From assembly GCF_023015805.1 (NCBI RefSeq), contig NZ_JALKBA010000004.1:124001-188000 (forward strand): DNA of 64,000 bases. The letters run 5' to 3'. How positions within the stretch are numbered: the stretch's first letter is position 1; every line of letters begins with the position of its first letter. The position numbers and the translations under genes are program-made. The stretch is from Cellulophaga sp. F20128 (GTDB lineage Bacteria; Bacteroidota; Bacteroidia; Flavobacteriales; Flavobacteriaceae). This document shows positions 18,539-27,357 of this stretch, piece by piece. The notes beneath the pieces are model-generated. The model was not told where the DNA came from and made no database searches. It saw only the letters and a list, made by a program, of their open reading frames with translations.

Positions 18539-20086
18539 ATGAAAAAAACCACATTTATTACGCTTAGCATTCTAACGGTACCATTTCTGCTGGGGTTTAC
18601 TTATTTTATTAGATTGACTGATTCTTATCCTCCAAACAGAAGCATACCCAATGCTACGCAATCTGGCAAACAATTGGCAATGCAGTACTGTAAAATGTGC
18701 CATTTAGCACCAGAGCCCCACGAATTGGATAAAATTACATGGCAGAATAGTGTATTACCCAATATGGGAATGCGGTTGGGTATTAAAGTAAAAGATGTAG
18801 ATCCCTATGAAGATTTAGACCCCATTGATAAAAGTATCGTTGAAAAACTGAATATTTACCCGAACGAACCTTTGATTGCTAAAAAGGATTGGGATAAAAT
18901 TGTAGGGTATTATGTTTCAAATGCTCCAGAAAATTTACCGATTATAAAGACTACAGAACATAGTGTTAAAGCGCCTTTTTCTGCACAATACATACGTATT
19001 GGAGATGAAAAATTACCACAAGTTAGCTTGTTAAAATACAATAGAGGTTCTGGTGAACTCTATATTGGAGATAATGACAATTTATATGCACTTAAAAGCA
19101 ATGGAGAGTTTAGTGGTGTCTGGAAATTAAACAGCCCTGCCGTTCATATGGAATTTAAAGAAAATACATCTCCCTTACTCTTAACTATTGGAAAATTTTC
19201 TCCTTCAGACCAAAAACTGGGCAGATTGGCACAATTAGTTCCAACCGAAAGTAATCTAAAAAATAGAAACCTAGCAAGTTTACAAAGACCTGTTTACTTT
19301 GCCAGTGGTGATTTAAATTTGGATGGAAAAGATGATGTTATTGTTTCTAATTTTGGTAATTATACAGGAACCTTGGCTTGGTATGATGATTATGATACCT
19401 CTAAAGAACATGTTTTGAGTAATTTGCCAGGCGCAAGAAAAGTAATACTTAAAGATTTAAATAATGATGGTAAATTAGATATCATTGCTTTGATGGCACA
19501 GGCCTATGAAAAGTTTGTGATCTATTTTAATAAGGGCAATGCTGTATTTGAAGAAAAAAATATACTCGAATTTTCTCCTGTTTATGGCGCTAGTAATTTT
19601 GAGCTTGCAGATTTTAATAATGATGGTTATGATGATCTTTTAATTACCAATGGAGATAATTGGGATTATTCATCAATTGATAAACCCTATCATGGATTGC
19701 GTATCTATATTAATGATAAAAGAAATAATTTTGAAGAAAAATATTTTTTCCCAATGTATGGTTGTAGTAATGCTGTGGCGGTAGATTTTGACAATGATGG
19801 AGATTTAGATATAGCGGCCACTTCCTTTTATTCAGATTTAGAGAACCCCAGCGAGAGTTTTGTCTATCTTTCCAATAATGGTGAACTAGAGTTTACACCA
19901 TCCTATCTACCAGAAGCAAAATATGGAAAATGGTTAACTATGGAGGTTGGAGATTTTAATAATGATAACCTTCCTGATATAATGCTTGGTTCATTTTTAT
20001 ATAATATTAAAGAAATGAGCAAAATGATTGTTACCACAGGGGAAACATCTTTTCCACAAGTCCTGCTATTACTCAATAAAAATTAA
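18539..20086 (+). CDS. Exported protein with a haem c motif and FG-GAP/VCBS repeats
   Basis: 515 residues from ATG 18539 (chosen because MKKTTF begins a clear signal/anchor helix, residues 4-24; the frame extends to TTG 18506 with no support). Near the N-terminus QYCKMCHLAP gives a single CxxCH haem c attachment motif (Cys51, Cys54, His55). The remainder is a repeat propeller with at least five Asp-rich Ca-binding loops: DLNLDGKDD, DLNNDGKLD, DFNNDGYDD, DFDNDGDLD and DFNNDNLPD. The combination suggests a periplasmic or surface electron-transfer or binding protein; the function is not known to me. It lies 54 bp after the patatins and may be separate. Confidence 0.8.
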   Translation: MKKTTFITLSILTVPFLLGFTYFIRLTDSYPPNRSIPNATQSGKQLAMQYCKMCHLAPEPHELDKITWQNSVLPNMGMRLGIKVKDVDPYEDLDPIDKSIVEKLNIYPNEPLIAKKDWDKIVGYYVSNAPENLPIIKTTEHSVKAPFSAQYIRIGDEKLPQVSLLKYNRGSGELYIGDNDNLYALKSNGEFSGVWKLNSPAVHMEFKENTSPLLLTIGKFSPSDQKLGRLAQLVPTESNLKNRNLASLQRPVYFASGDLNLDGKDDVIVSNFGNYTGTLAWYDDYDTSKEHVLSNLPGARKVILKDLNNDGKLDIIALMAQAYEKFVIYFNKGNAVFEEKNILEFSPVYGASNFELADFNNDGYDDLLITNGDNWDYSSIDKPYHGLRIYINDKRNNFEEKYFFPMYGCSNAVAVDFDNDGDLDIAATSFYSDLENPSESFVYLSNNGELEFTPSYLPEAKYGKWLTMEVGDFNNDNLPDIMLGSFLYNIKEMSKMIVTTGETSFPQVLLLLNKN

Positions 20087-20148
20087 AACAAATGTTTATA
20101 AAAACTAGCGGTTTAAGTAAAGTAGAATAAATTTATCCTAATGTTTGA

Positions 20149-20667
20149 TTACCACAATTCTCCTATTTCTTTCTTTACATACGATAGGGCTGTAGTAGAT
20201 GGAGATTGTTTGTCCATTGTTTCATTCAGAATAACTTCTCTTAATTTATCAGAAGAATCTGCATGGCTCATACTAGCCTTGCGAATCATTTGAATGGTAG
20301 CACTTTTGGCAGTTTTAATAATGTTCCAACAATCATCAGTTATGTATATTTGCTGTGATAAATTATGATCAAATTCTTTTTCTATATTTTTAATCAAAAG
20401 ATTTTCATAGGCGTCTTTATCCGTTCCAATTGGAGCAACACGTACAACCAAGCTTGGTATGGAAATACGCTCTAAAAACAATGCCATGCGCTCATAGGCC
20501 TGCAATCGAATTGGTAGGGTGTTTTTCTGTATGTCTTTATGTAATAAAAAACGTCGTCTACCTTCTTCATTTTTAGTGTGCATTTTAAAAAAATAAAAGG
20601 CCACAAGGCCTGTTACTACACTCGGTAATAAATAAGCAAACATTTGTAGGATTAAATCTTCATTCAT
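20149..20667 (-). CDS. Conserved hypothetical membrane-anchored protein
   Basis: 172 residues with one N-terminal transmembrane helix (about residues 8-27, FAYLLPSVVTGLVAFYFF) and a soluble, mostly helical cytoplasmic domain with an Arg-rich patch (GRRRFLLHKD) and the segment IRLQAYERMALFLERI. I recognise it only as a protein type seen widely in Flavobacteriaceae; no catalytic motif is visible. It is convergent with the FG-GAP gene and 89 bp upstream of the next minus-strand gene. Confidence 0.75.
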   Translation of the reverse strand: MNEDLILQMFAYLLPSVVTGLVAFYFFKMHTKNEEGRRRFLLHKDIQKNTLPIRLQAYERMALFLERISIPSLVVRVAPIGTDKDAYENLLIKNIEKEFDHNLSQQIYITDDCWNIIKTAKSATIQMIRKASMSHADSSDKLREVILNETMDKQSPSTTALSYVKKEIGELW

Positions 20668-20756
20668 ATTGGTTTGTTATTAAGTTTGAATACGGATTTA
20701 AAACGTACATTTTTCACAAAAATTATACAGAATAAAAAATTTCAATAGCTAAAAAA

Positions 20757-21500
20757 CTATTTTAACTTTTTTACATGCTCTCTAACTCTAGTGTAAAAAC
20801 TAGGGTAATTAGGATTAATTTTAAATAATACCGGTGCTACTTCGGTACTGACAAAATTTAAAGAAATTCTTTCAGGTACAATGCTATAGGTGGTTATTAA
20901 GGCATTTGTTATTTGCATTAATCCATCTGTTTTGCCGGTAATTGTTAATTGTGAATTCTGATTGGCCAATAGGATTTTAGCTAATTTTTCTAAGAAAGAT
21001 TCCCCATTTACACTTACTTTAGATTTTGAAGCATCCAGTAAATTTTGTGTATTTTCTGTTATTACTACTTCGCCATTTGTTACGGTAACACTAGCATTTT
21101 CACCTAAAGTTTGCTTGGCATTGGTAAGGATGACAATAGCCGTAGAATCATTTTTACTAAAAGTACTTTCCAAAATAGACAATTGAGCTTCTTTGGTTTG
21201 TAATGCCACTAAAGTTCTTTCCATATTTTTTGAATTCTGGCTAGATACTTGTGTGAAACTTTTAAGATTATTTAAAAGAGATTTGTTGGCTTCTTGTAAT
21301 TCTGTAGCCTGACTCTCGAATAACTCTGATTTTGCAAGACTTACTTTTTCGCTTTTTTTAGCCTCTGCAAGAGACGTATTGGTTTTAGCAATACTATCCT
21401 TTAAATTTTCAATTTGAAACAAAAGATCACTTTTCTTTTGGGCAAAAGAAATAGAAGTAATCATAAGAATAACAAAAGTTAATAATGTAATTTTTTTCAT
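20757..21500 (-). CDS. Exported coiled-coil protein with a degenerate OmpA-like C-terminal domain
   Basis: 247 residues: signal peptide (MKKITLL to ISFAQ, cleaved near residue 20), a heptad-rich helical segment (about 25-120) and a C-terminal domain that follows the OmpA/MotB layout. In that layout, VTNGEVVITENTQNLLDASKSKV corresponds in pattern to the VEKGVVFVSISDKLLFSSGS part of the lipoprotein at 39671-40522. The peptidoglycan-binding signature (TDxxG...NxxLSxxRA) is not intact: only GKTDGLMQ and PERISL remain. It may be a structural relative that no longer binds peptidoglycan. Confidence 0.65.
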   Translation of the reverse strand: MKKITLLTFVILMITSISFAQKKSDLLFQIENLKDSIAKTNTSLAEAKKSEKVSLAKSELFESQATELQEANKSLLNNLKSFTQVSSQNSKNMERTLVALQTKEAQLSILESTFSKNDSTAIVILTNAKQTLGENASVTVTNGEVVITENTQNLLDASKSKVSVNGESFLEKLAKILLANQNSQLTITGKTDGLMQITNALITTYSIVPERISLNFVSTEVAPVLFKINPNYPSFYTRVREHVKKLK

Positions 21501-21674
21501 AAGCTATTTATAAATTAAAAAAGCAAATCTACTGATTTAATTTTGGTCCTTGTTGTTAAATTTACCAAAGATTTATAACCAAATTACTATAAAATGAAAC
21601 AGAAATAGATAAGTTATCTCGCATAACAATTAAGACGTGCTTTTTTAATATCTTGCAAGCCAAAATAAACCAAG

Positions 21675-22433
21675 GTGACCAAATTATCCAATAAAATATG
21701 TATTGTAATTCCCTGTTATAACGAAGTAAAGGAGTTAAAAAACAAGGTTTATGACAATTTTATAGTTAAAAAGACAGATACGTTTATCTGTTTTGTAGAC
21801 GATGGTTCTTCGGATGGCACCTATGAAGAATTACAAATGTTGGAAAAACGATATCCAACAAAAGTAATTGCTTATAAAAACAGTAAGAATTTAGGGAAAG
21901 CAGAAACCGTACGTAATGGTATCAACTATGTTTGCAAGAATTACAATTTTGAACAGGTAGGGTATTTAGATGCAGATTTGGCTACTTCCTTGGAAGAGTT
22001 TTATACTTTAACGGATTTTGTAAAGGGAGAAATCACTTTTGTTTTTGGCTCACGAATTATGAAAATTGGTTCTACTATAGAGCGTAAATTGTCTCGTTTT
22101 TTTATAGGTAGGTTTATTGCAACCCTGATTTCTAAGATCCTTGGGTTAAAAGTCTATGATACGCAATGTGGGTGTAAAATATTCACTAAAGAACTAGCAG
22201 AACAAATTTTTATAAAACCATTTGTTTCTCGTTGGTTGTTTGATGTTGAGATTTTTAATAGAATTTTAGTCTTGTACGGAAAAGAAAAAGCATTGACAAA
22301 AATGTTAGAAATACCTCTTATACGCTGGGTAGATCAAGGGGATTCTAAGGTTAAAACCTCCTATTTTTTTCAACTTTGGTTGGATTTATATAAAATAAAT
22401 AAGATTTGTAAATTAAGTGCGAAAACGCAATAA
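21675..22433 (+). CDS. Family 2 glycosyltransferase, dolichol/undecaprenyl-phosphate sugar synthase-like
   Basis: GT2 enzyme with the GT-A fold: VIPCYNE near residue 15, nucleotide-sugar motif DDGSSDGTYEEL, metal-binding DADLAT, and the DTQCGCKIF / WLFDVEIF segments typical of DPM1-like transferases. It lacks the C-terminal transmembrane pair seen in GtrB/ArnC. The start is a GTG at 21675, since no in-frame ATG lies ahead of the conserved strand. An ArnT-like membrane transferase starts 17 bp after the stop. The likely job is loading a sugar on undecaprenyl phosphate for that partner. The sugar cannot be told. Confidence 0.82.
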   Translation: MTKLSNKICIVIPCYNEVKELKNKVYDNFIVKKTDTFICFVDDGSSDGTYEELQMLEKRYPTKVIAYKNSKNLGKAETVRNGINYVCKNYNFEQVGYLDADLATSLEEFYTLTDFVKGEITFVFGSRIMKIGSTIERKLSRFFIGRFIATLISKILGLKVYDTQCGCKIFTKELAEQIFIKPFVSRWLFDVEIFNRILVLYGKEKALTKMLEIPLIRWVDQGDSKVKTSYFFQLWLDLYKINKICKLSAKTQ

Positions 22434-22450
22434 ATTTATTAAAGTAGATA

Positions 22451-23872
22451 ATGACAGATAAAAAAAACACTTTTAATTATATAATGATAGGAGTAATTTC
22501 TCTTATTATTTTTAGATTTATATTAACTGGAGCATTACCATTATTGGACAAGACGGAAGCGAGATATGCAGAAATAGCCAGAATAATGCAAGAAACAGGG
22601 GAGTGGGTAGTTTTACAAATAGACTATGCAGTACCATTCTGGGCTAAGCCTCCCTTATCAACATGGCTTTCTGCAGCAAGTTTTGAATTGTTTGGCGTAA
22701 ATGAACTTACGGCACGCTTGCCCTCGTTTTTATTAGGGCTAGCAATGTTGATTATTTTAGGCTATTTTGTTAAAAAAACAAAGGTGTCACCTTTTATACC
22801 AGCATTGGTATTAGTTACAACACCAGAATTTTTAATCCATATGGGGGTAGTTTCAACAGACTCCGCCTTATGTTTTAGTGTTCTATTAATTATGCTGTCT
22901 TTTTGGAAAGCTATTTCAACAGAAAAAAAGTCGATTTGGAATTACCTTTTTTTTGTTGGTCTTGGCTTAGGTTTTCTTGCCAAAGGACCCTTGGTTTTGG
23001 TATTAACAGGACCTCCTGTTTTTTTATGGCTATTACTAGATCGTAGAAGCTTTTTTTCCAATTTAAATAAACTCCCATGGGTAGTGGGTATTCTAATTAC
23101 CATTCTCATAGCTTTACCTTGGTATTTACTTACAGAGCAGCGTTCGCCTGGGTTTATCGATTATTTCATAGTAGGAGAACATTTTAATAGATTTTTAAAA
23201 CCAGGTTGGAGTGGCGATTTATACGGGAAACCTAAATCGCAGCCCCTAGGTCTTATTTGGGCATTTATGCTCGTTTTTGCACTGCCTTGGTTTTATATTG
23301 TTATTGCCAAATTGGTACACCTTAAAAAGAGGATAATAGAAGACAAATATGTTGTTTTCTTATTGTTATGGCTATTTTGGACGCCTATCTTTTTTACAAT
23401 TTCTAAAAATATATTACATACTTATATTCTACCCTCAACCATACCAATGGCTTTGTTAATTGCACATTGGTGGCCAGAATACAAACATAAAAGAAAAGCC
23501 TTGATAGCATGTGCTGTTTTTCCCGTACTCGTATTCTTAATTGCAGTAGGGGCTATTTTTACAGACCAGTGGAAAACCTATATGAATTCTGATAAATTAT
23601 TAATTGAGAAGACCGAAGTTCTGAATTTAAAACAAAACCCTCCTATATTGTATTATCGAACAAAATCATACTCCAGTCAATTTTACAATAAAGGAAATGT
23701 TATTGAGGCTGAAGAACCTGCTAAAATTGATTCCATACTAAAGCTATATGATAAGCTCTATATCTTATCATCTAAAAAAAGAATGAAAGATTTTCCAGAG
23801 GAACATATTGGAAATTTACAGCAAATAGATACCACGTATAAGACTGGTTTATTTTTATATACAAATAAATAG
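22451..23872 (+). CDS. ArnT-like GT39/GT83 family membrane glycosyltransferase
   Basis: 473-residue polytopic protein that would transfer a sugar from a polyprenyl-phosphate donor to a lipid or glycan on the periplasmic face. The N-terminal periplasmic loop has the family hallmark DKTEARYAEIARIM, then WVVLQIDYAVPFWAKPPLS with the ArnT/PMT-type acidic and aromatic residues, followed by ARLPSFL. About 10-12 hydrophobic helices follow and a short C-terminal soluble domain. Paired with the upstream GT2, so lipid A, core or S-layer glycan decoration is plausible; L-Ara4N synthesis genes are absent nearby. Confidence 0.82.
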   Translation: MTDKKNTFNYIMIGVISLIIFRFILTGALPLLDKTEARYAEIARIMQETGEWVVLQIDYAVPFWAKPPLSTWLSAASFELFGVNELTARLPSFLLGLAMLIILGYFVKKTKVSPFIPALVLVTTPEFLIHMGVVSTDSALCFSVLLIMLSFWKAISTEKKSIWNYLFFVGLGLGFLAKGPLVLVLTGPPVFLWLLLDRRSFFSNLNKLPWVVGILITILIALPWYLLTEQRSPGFIDYFIVGEHFNRFLKPGWSGDLYGKPKSQPLGLIWAFMLVFALPWFYIVIAKLVHLKKRIIEDKYVVFLLLWLFWTPIFFTISKNILHTYILPSTIPMALLIAHWWPEYKHKRKALIACAVFPVLVFLIAVGAIFTDQWKTYMNSDKLLIEKTEVLNLKQNPPILYYRTKSYSSQFYNKGNVIEAEEPAKIDSILKLYDKLYILSSKKRMKDFPEEHIGNLQQIDTTYKTGLFLYTNK

Positions 23873-24033
23873 TATTATTAATACATTCAAATTATTTGCA
23901 TACTACTAACTCTATGTAAAACACTTGATTTTTAGTGGTTTATACATTTTAAAGTGTTAGATATACAAATAATGGTCCTGTCGGAATGAAATATTAGGAT
24001 ATTTATTACCATAAATTATAAAAATGAATACTT

Positions 24034-24732
24034 ATGGTAACTTCAACAAAATCAATTCGAAAAATTTTAAAAGGATCTGTTTACTTCCTATTAGTATTGT
24101 TAATTTCTGTTCAATTTTCTTGTTCTTCAGAAGATGGGGAAGATGGAATGGACGGACTACAAGGTGCTCAAGGTGAGCAAGGAATAGCTGGAGCAGATGG
24201 TGCTGACGGAACAAACGGTACTGACGGTGCAGATGGTCAAAACGGAACAAATGGCACTGACGGCGCAGATGGGGAAGATGGAACTGACGGTGCAGATGGT
24301 AATGCAAATGTGAGAAACTTTACCTTTGACGCCTCTACTTGGTCTGGTTCAATTGGAGAACTTACTATCACTCAATTAACTTCGGATGTTTTAGCTAATG
24401 ACGCTATTCTAACATACTTAACAAATGATGACAATTTTTGGTTCCAGGTACCTTGTCCAGTTGATAGTTATGAGTTTGACCATGCTGTATTTGTAACTTT
24501 GTCTATTGGATTGATTGAATTTGATTTTGCAGATGCCGCTGGTCAAAACGTATTTATTTCTGCAGGAGATTTAACCTCAGGTAAAGTCATTATTATAGAG
24601 GCTACAAGTACAACGGCTTTAAAAGGCACTTCAACTAACAAAAAAGAGCAGGTTCTTAATGAGCTTATTCAAGCTGGTGTAGATGTAAAAGATTACAAAG
24701 CTGTTTGTGACTATTATGGTATAGAATACTAG
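24034..24732 (+). CDS. Lipoprotein with collagen-like Gly-x-x repeat
   Basis: 232 residues. A hydrophobic signal segment (16-27) ends in the lipobox-like QFSC with Cys30 as the lipid site. Residues 35-91 form 19 uninterrupted Gly-x-x triplets (GED, GMD, GLQ ... GTD, GAD) rich in Asp, Asn, Ala and Thr. The remaining about 140 residues form a globular domain with FTFDASTW at its start. Gly-x-x tracts can form a trimeric triple helix; the Asp-rich, Pro-free composition is typical of bacterial collagen-like stalks. It may act as a surface stalk or adhesin. It has its own terminator after the stop. Confidence 0.85.
   Translation: MVTSTKSIRKILKGSVYFLLVLLISVQFSCSSEDGEDGMDGLQGAQGEQGIAGADGADGTNGTDGADGQNGTNGTDGADGEDGTDGADGNANVRNFTFDASTWSGSIGELTITQLTSDVLANDAILTYLTNDDNFWFQVPCPVDSYEFDHAVFVTLSIGLIEFDFADAAGQNVFISAGDLTSGKVIIIEATSTTALKGTSTNKKEQVLNELIQAGVDVKDYKAVCDYYGIEY
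24136..24306 (+). repeat. Collagen-like coding minisatellite (19 x 9 bp)
   Basis: Nineteen consecutive 9-base units encoding Gly-x-x. Units vary at the third base, so the tract is a degenerate 9-bp tandem repeat (GGTGCAGAT-like, GGAACTGAC-like). Larger 27-bp-scale periods such as TDG-ADG blocks recur, which would allow slippage in multiples of 9 bp without a frameshift. Confidence 0.8.
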
Positions 24733-24756
24733 ATAAATTTTTTATAAAAATTTTAT

Positions 24757-24784
24757 AAGCCGGAGTTTAAAACCTTCGGCTTTA
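24757..24784. terminator. Terminator between the collagen-like lipoprotein and the CHAT gene
   Basis: AAGCCG (24757-24762) pairs with CGGCTT (24777-24782), with weaker inner pairing GAG...CCTT, and T-rich sequence follows. It lies right between the convergent stops at 24732 and 24785 and can serve both strands. Confidence 0.65.
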
Positions 24785-27349
24785 TTAATTCCTTTTTCTT
24801 CTAAAGTAAAAAAGCAGTAAAGTACTTATGAATGCTATACCTGTAAGAATTAAATAGGTAAAAGAAACCGTTTTAACTGGTTTATCAAAACCTCCGTAAT
24901 ACACAAATCCATTCCAGTAGTAAGGAGATTTTTTAGCATTACTTATTTCAGAATCATATAAGTAATGTAGTTTAGCGGCTGTATTTGCTATAGCCATAGC
25001 ATTTGTTTTTTGATACTCATTGTAAAAAAAGTGCATCACTTCAGAGCTACTTTTATCATTAACCTTCCACAGGGTAAACAAAAGTTCTGCGGCACCTGCA
25101 TATTGAAATCCCCTTGCTAAACTCAAGGGGCCTTCTCCTTTTTGCAACTTTCCAATACCTGTTTCACAAGCACTTAAAACAATACTTTTAGAGGAAAAAT
25201 TTGTGGCATATATTTCATTCATAAATAGGGAATCATCATAAAAATCTATGCTTGCGGGAATAACAAAATTGCCACTATTTGCATGGGTAGAAAGGTGTAA
25301 TACATTATAATTTTGCATTGTAATTAAGAAGTTAGCTTTACTTGCTTTTTTCTCAAATAAAAGTGTGGCAGTAACAGATTTTTTTATGTAATCTGCTTCC
25401 TTAATGGAATATGATAAATTTTGATTGCTATCTGGAAAAACAGGAAAAACACCCAAGACTGATGGTTTTTCTCTAGTCTTTTTCCAATTAAAATAGTGGG
25501 TGGCGTTTGTAGCGTAAACAAGATTATGTTCTTTAACTACAAATGGCATTTCGGCATAGTTTATTGTGGATACGGGTTTGCTCACTAAAGATTCAAAAGA
25601 AACAAAACTTAATAATCCGTCAGGAATTACCAAAACATTAGTATAACTTTCTACTTTATGAAATAAGATGTTACTATAGACGTTAAATGCTGCTTGGGTA
25701 TAGCTGTTTATATTGTTATTTATAGCAGAAGGAGTATCAAAGAAATGAAGAAACTCTTGCAGTGTAGTTTTAAAATCTGCGGTTATTTCTACCTGATCTA
25801 AGCTAATGGCAGCTTCATTTAATTTGAATACATAGAGATGCTCATTTCCATAAAAATAGGAAAGCATTACCGCATTGTCTTTTTTTAATTTTTGCTGTAA
25901 TTTTGTAACCGATATTTCTGAATTTAAGGCGGGGTATTTGTTTTTAATATCCTTTCTTAGGCTTGTTAATTGTAAGGCAATTTTGTTTAAATCTTCGTTT
26001 AATTCTTTTGTATCCTTAATTTTAAGGAGCTGTGATCTAACTAACCCATCAATGATAATTTCCTGACGTTGTTCTAATTTCTGCTCTTGAACTAAAAGTG
26101 GGTCTAGGGTTTCATTAATACGATTATTTTTTAGCAAGCGCTCAGCTAAAACACTAGATTTTACTTCTTCTGTAAATTGAAAAGCATCAATAAGGTATTG
26201 CTTGTCTTTGGTTTTTTTATACAAAGCATACAACAATGCTAAGCATTGTTCTGTCCTATTTTTTTGTTCTGCTTGGTGTAGTATTTTATTTTCTTGGGAT
26301 GTCCAACTTCTAAATCTTTTCTTATGTATAAAAAAGCTTAGTTCATACCAAGTCAAGGCATCTACAGGATTTTCAGTTACTTTGGCTTTTAAATCAAAAA
26401 TACTTGTAAAGATTGCCTCTGCATACAATTCATTTTCATTAGGGAAGGTCTTTTCCTTGTAAAATGGGAGTAAGGCTTGTAGTGCTTTTGCCAAGCTTTT
26501 TTTAGTAGATTCTATTTCATCCAATTGATAAAATAATTGCGCTTCTTCAAGGTATAACAATGCAAGTGCTCTACTTGAAAATTCTTTCTGTTTAAGAAGT
26601 TCTTCCTTTGCTAAATTGAAATACTGTTGTGCTTCGTCCCTATTTTTTTCTTGCAATGCTATAAAAGCCAAACTTTTATAGGTTGTTAAATGATTTTCTT
26701 TAAATTGAATAAGACTTTGCTGTAGTGTTTTTTTTGCGGTATCATAATCTAGTAAACCTACATAACTAGTCGCTAAGTTATTCTGTAATTTTTGTAACTC
26801 ACTTGATTCAATAATTTCTAGATTCTCGCTTTTTAAAATTGTTTTAATTGCCGCATTATACTTTCCTGTACTATTATATAAACTGGATAAATTAATGATT
26901 CCATCAATTATCTGAAGGCTATTATTATTCTCTTCAGCCTTTACCATATATGTTTTTATGGTATTTTCTGCTTTAATAAAGTCCCCAGTCTTTGTATATA
27001 AATTTGCAAGAGGAATTAAACAGTTACTCGTAATGTCGTAATTGGTAAATTGATAGGTTTCATAGATTTTCCAAGCAGTTTCATAGGCGGTTATACTTTC
27101 ATTCTGATTGCTATAGAGGTTGTTGTAATACCCCAAATTACAATAGGTAATGACGACAGCTATATGTTCATTTTCAGTATTTGCTTTCTTAGATAATACA
27201 GCTACTTTGTTAGATAATAGGGATAGGGTAGTGGTTGAAGGGTTTTTTGTAAACGCATCTAGATGTTCATAAATTTCACCTTCCAAATGCTGAGATACTG
27301 CAGAGAATGAAATTGAAAAAATAAAAAATACCCCAATAAGTTTTTTCAT
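24785..27349 (-). CDS. TPR-CHAT domain protein, exported and anchored by a C-terminal helix
   Basis: 854 residues from ATG 27349 (MKKLIGVFF; a longer frame starts 39 bp upstream but hides the signal peptide). Order: signal peptide 1-20; TPR-type helical repeats about 60-420 with YNNLYSNQNESITAYETAW-type units; coiled-coil linker about 430-500; CHAT caspase-like domain about 560-800 with predicted catalytic His689 in LSTHANSG and Cys728 in LSACETG; one C-terminal transmembrane helix (about 830-850) followed by a basic RRKRN tail. Topology puts the protease in the periplasm, held in the inner membrane. It starts 8 bp after the PKD/barrel gene, so the two are co-transcribed. Cys proteases of this class act in regulated proteolysis; the target here is unknown. 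Confidence 0.85.
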   Translation of the reverse strand: MKKLIGVFFIFSISFSAVSQHLEGEIYEHLDAFTKNPSTTTLSLLSNKVAVLSKKANTENEHIAVVITYCNLGYYNNLYSNQNESITAYETAWKIYETYQFTNYDITSNCLIPLANLYTKTGDFIKAENTIKTYMVKAEENNNSLQIIDGIINLSSLYNSTGKYNAAIKTILKSENLEIIESSELQKLQNNLATSYVGLLDYDTAKKTLQQSLIQFKENHLTTYKSLAFIALQEKNRDEAQQYFNLAKEELLKQKEFSSRALALLYLEEAQLFYQLDEIESTKKSLAKALQALLPFYKEKTFPNENELYAEAIFTSIFDLKAKVTENPVDALTWYELSFFIHKKRFRSWTSQENKILHQAEQKNRTEQCLALLYALYKKTKDKQYLIDAFQFTEEVKSSVLAERLLKNNRINETLDPLLVQEQKLEQRQEIIIDGLVRSQLLKIKDTKELNEDLNKIALQLTSLRKDIKNKYPALNSEISVTKLQQKLKKDNAVMLSYFYGNEHLYVFKLNEAAISLDQVEITADFKTTLQEFLHFFDTPSAINNNINSYTQAAFNVYSNILFHKVESYTNVLVIPDGLLSFVSFESLVSKPVSTINYAEMPFVVKEHNLVYATNATHYFNWKKTREKPSVLGVFPVFPDSNQNLSYSIKEADYIKKSVTATLLFEKKASKANFLITMQNYNVLHLSTHANSGNFVIPASIDFYDDSLFMNEIYATNFSSKSIVLSACETGIGKLQKGEGPLSLARGFQYAGAAELLFTLWKVNDKSSSEVMHFFYNEYQKTNAMAIANTAAKLHYLYDSEISNAKKSPYYWNGFVYYGGFDKPVKTVSFTYLILTGIAFISTLLLFYFRRKRN

Positions 27350-27357
27350 AAAATGAT

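Noticed and set aside
24136-24306. Repeat array considered as CRISPR.
   Set aside because: Units are 9 bp, contiguous, in frame and coding for Gly-x-x; there are no spacers and no cas genes.
24032-24307. His-rich repetitive frame antisense to the collagen-like tract.
   Set aside because: The His/Leu/Arg repetition is simply the reverse reading of the Gly-Asp repeat; no start signal or relatives.
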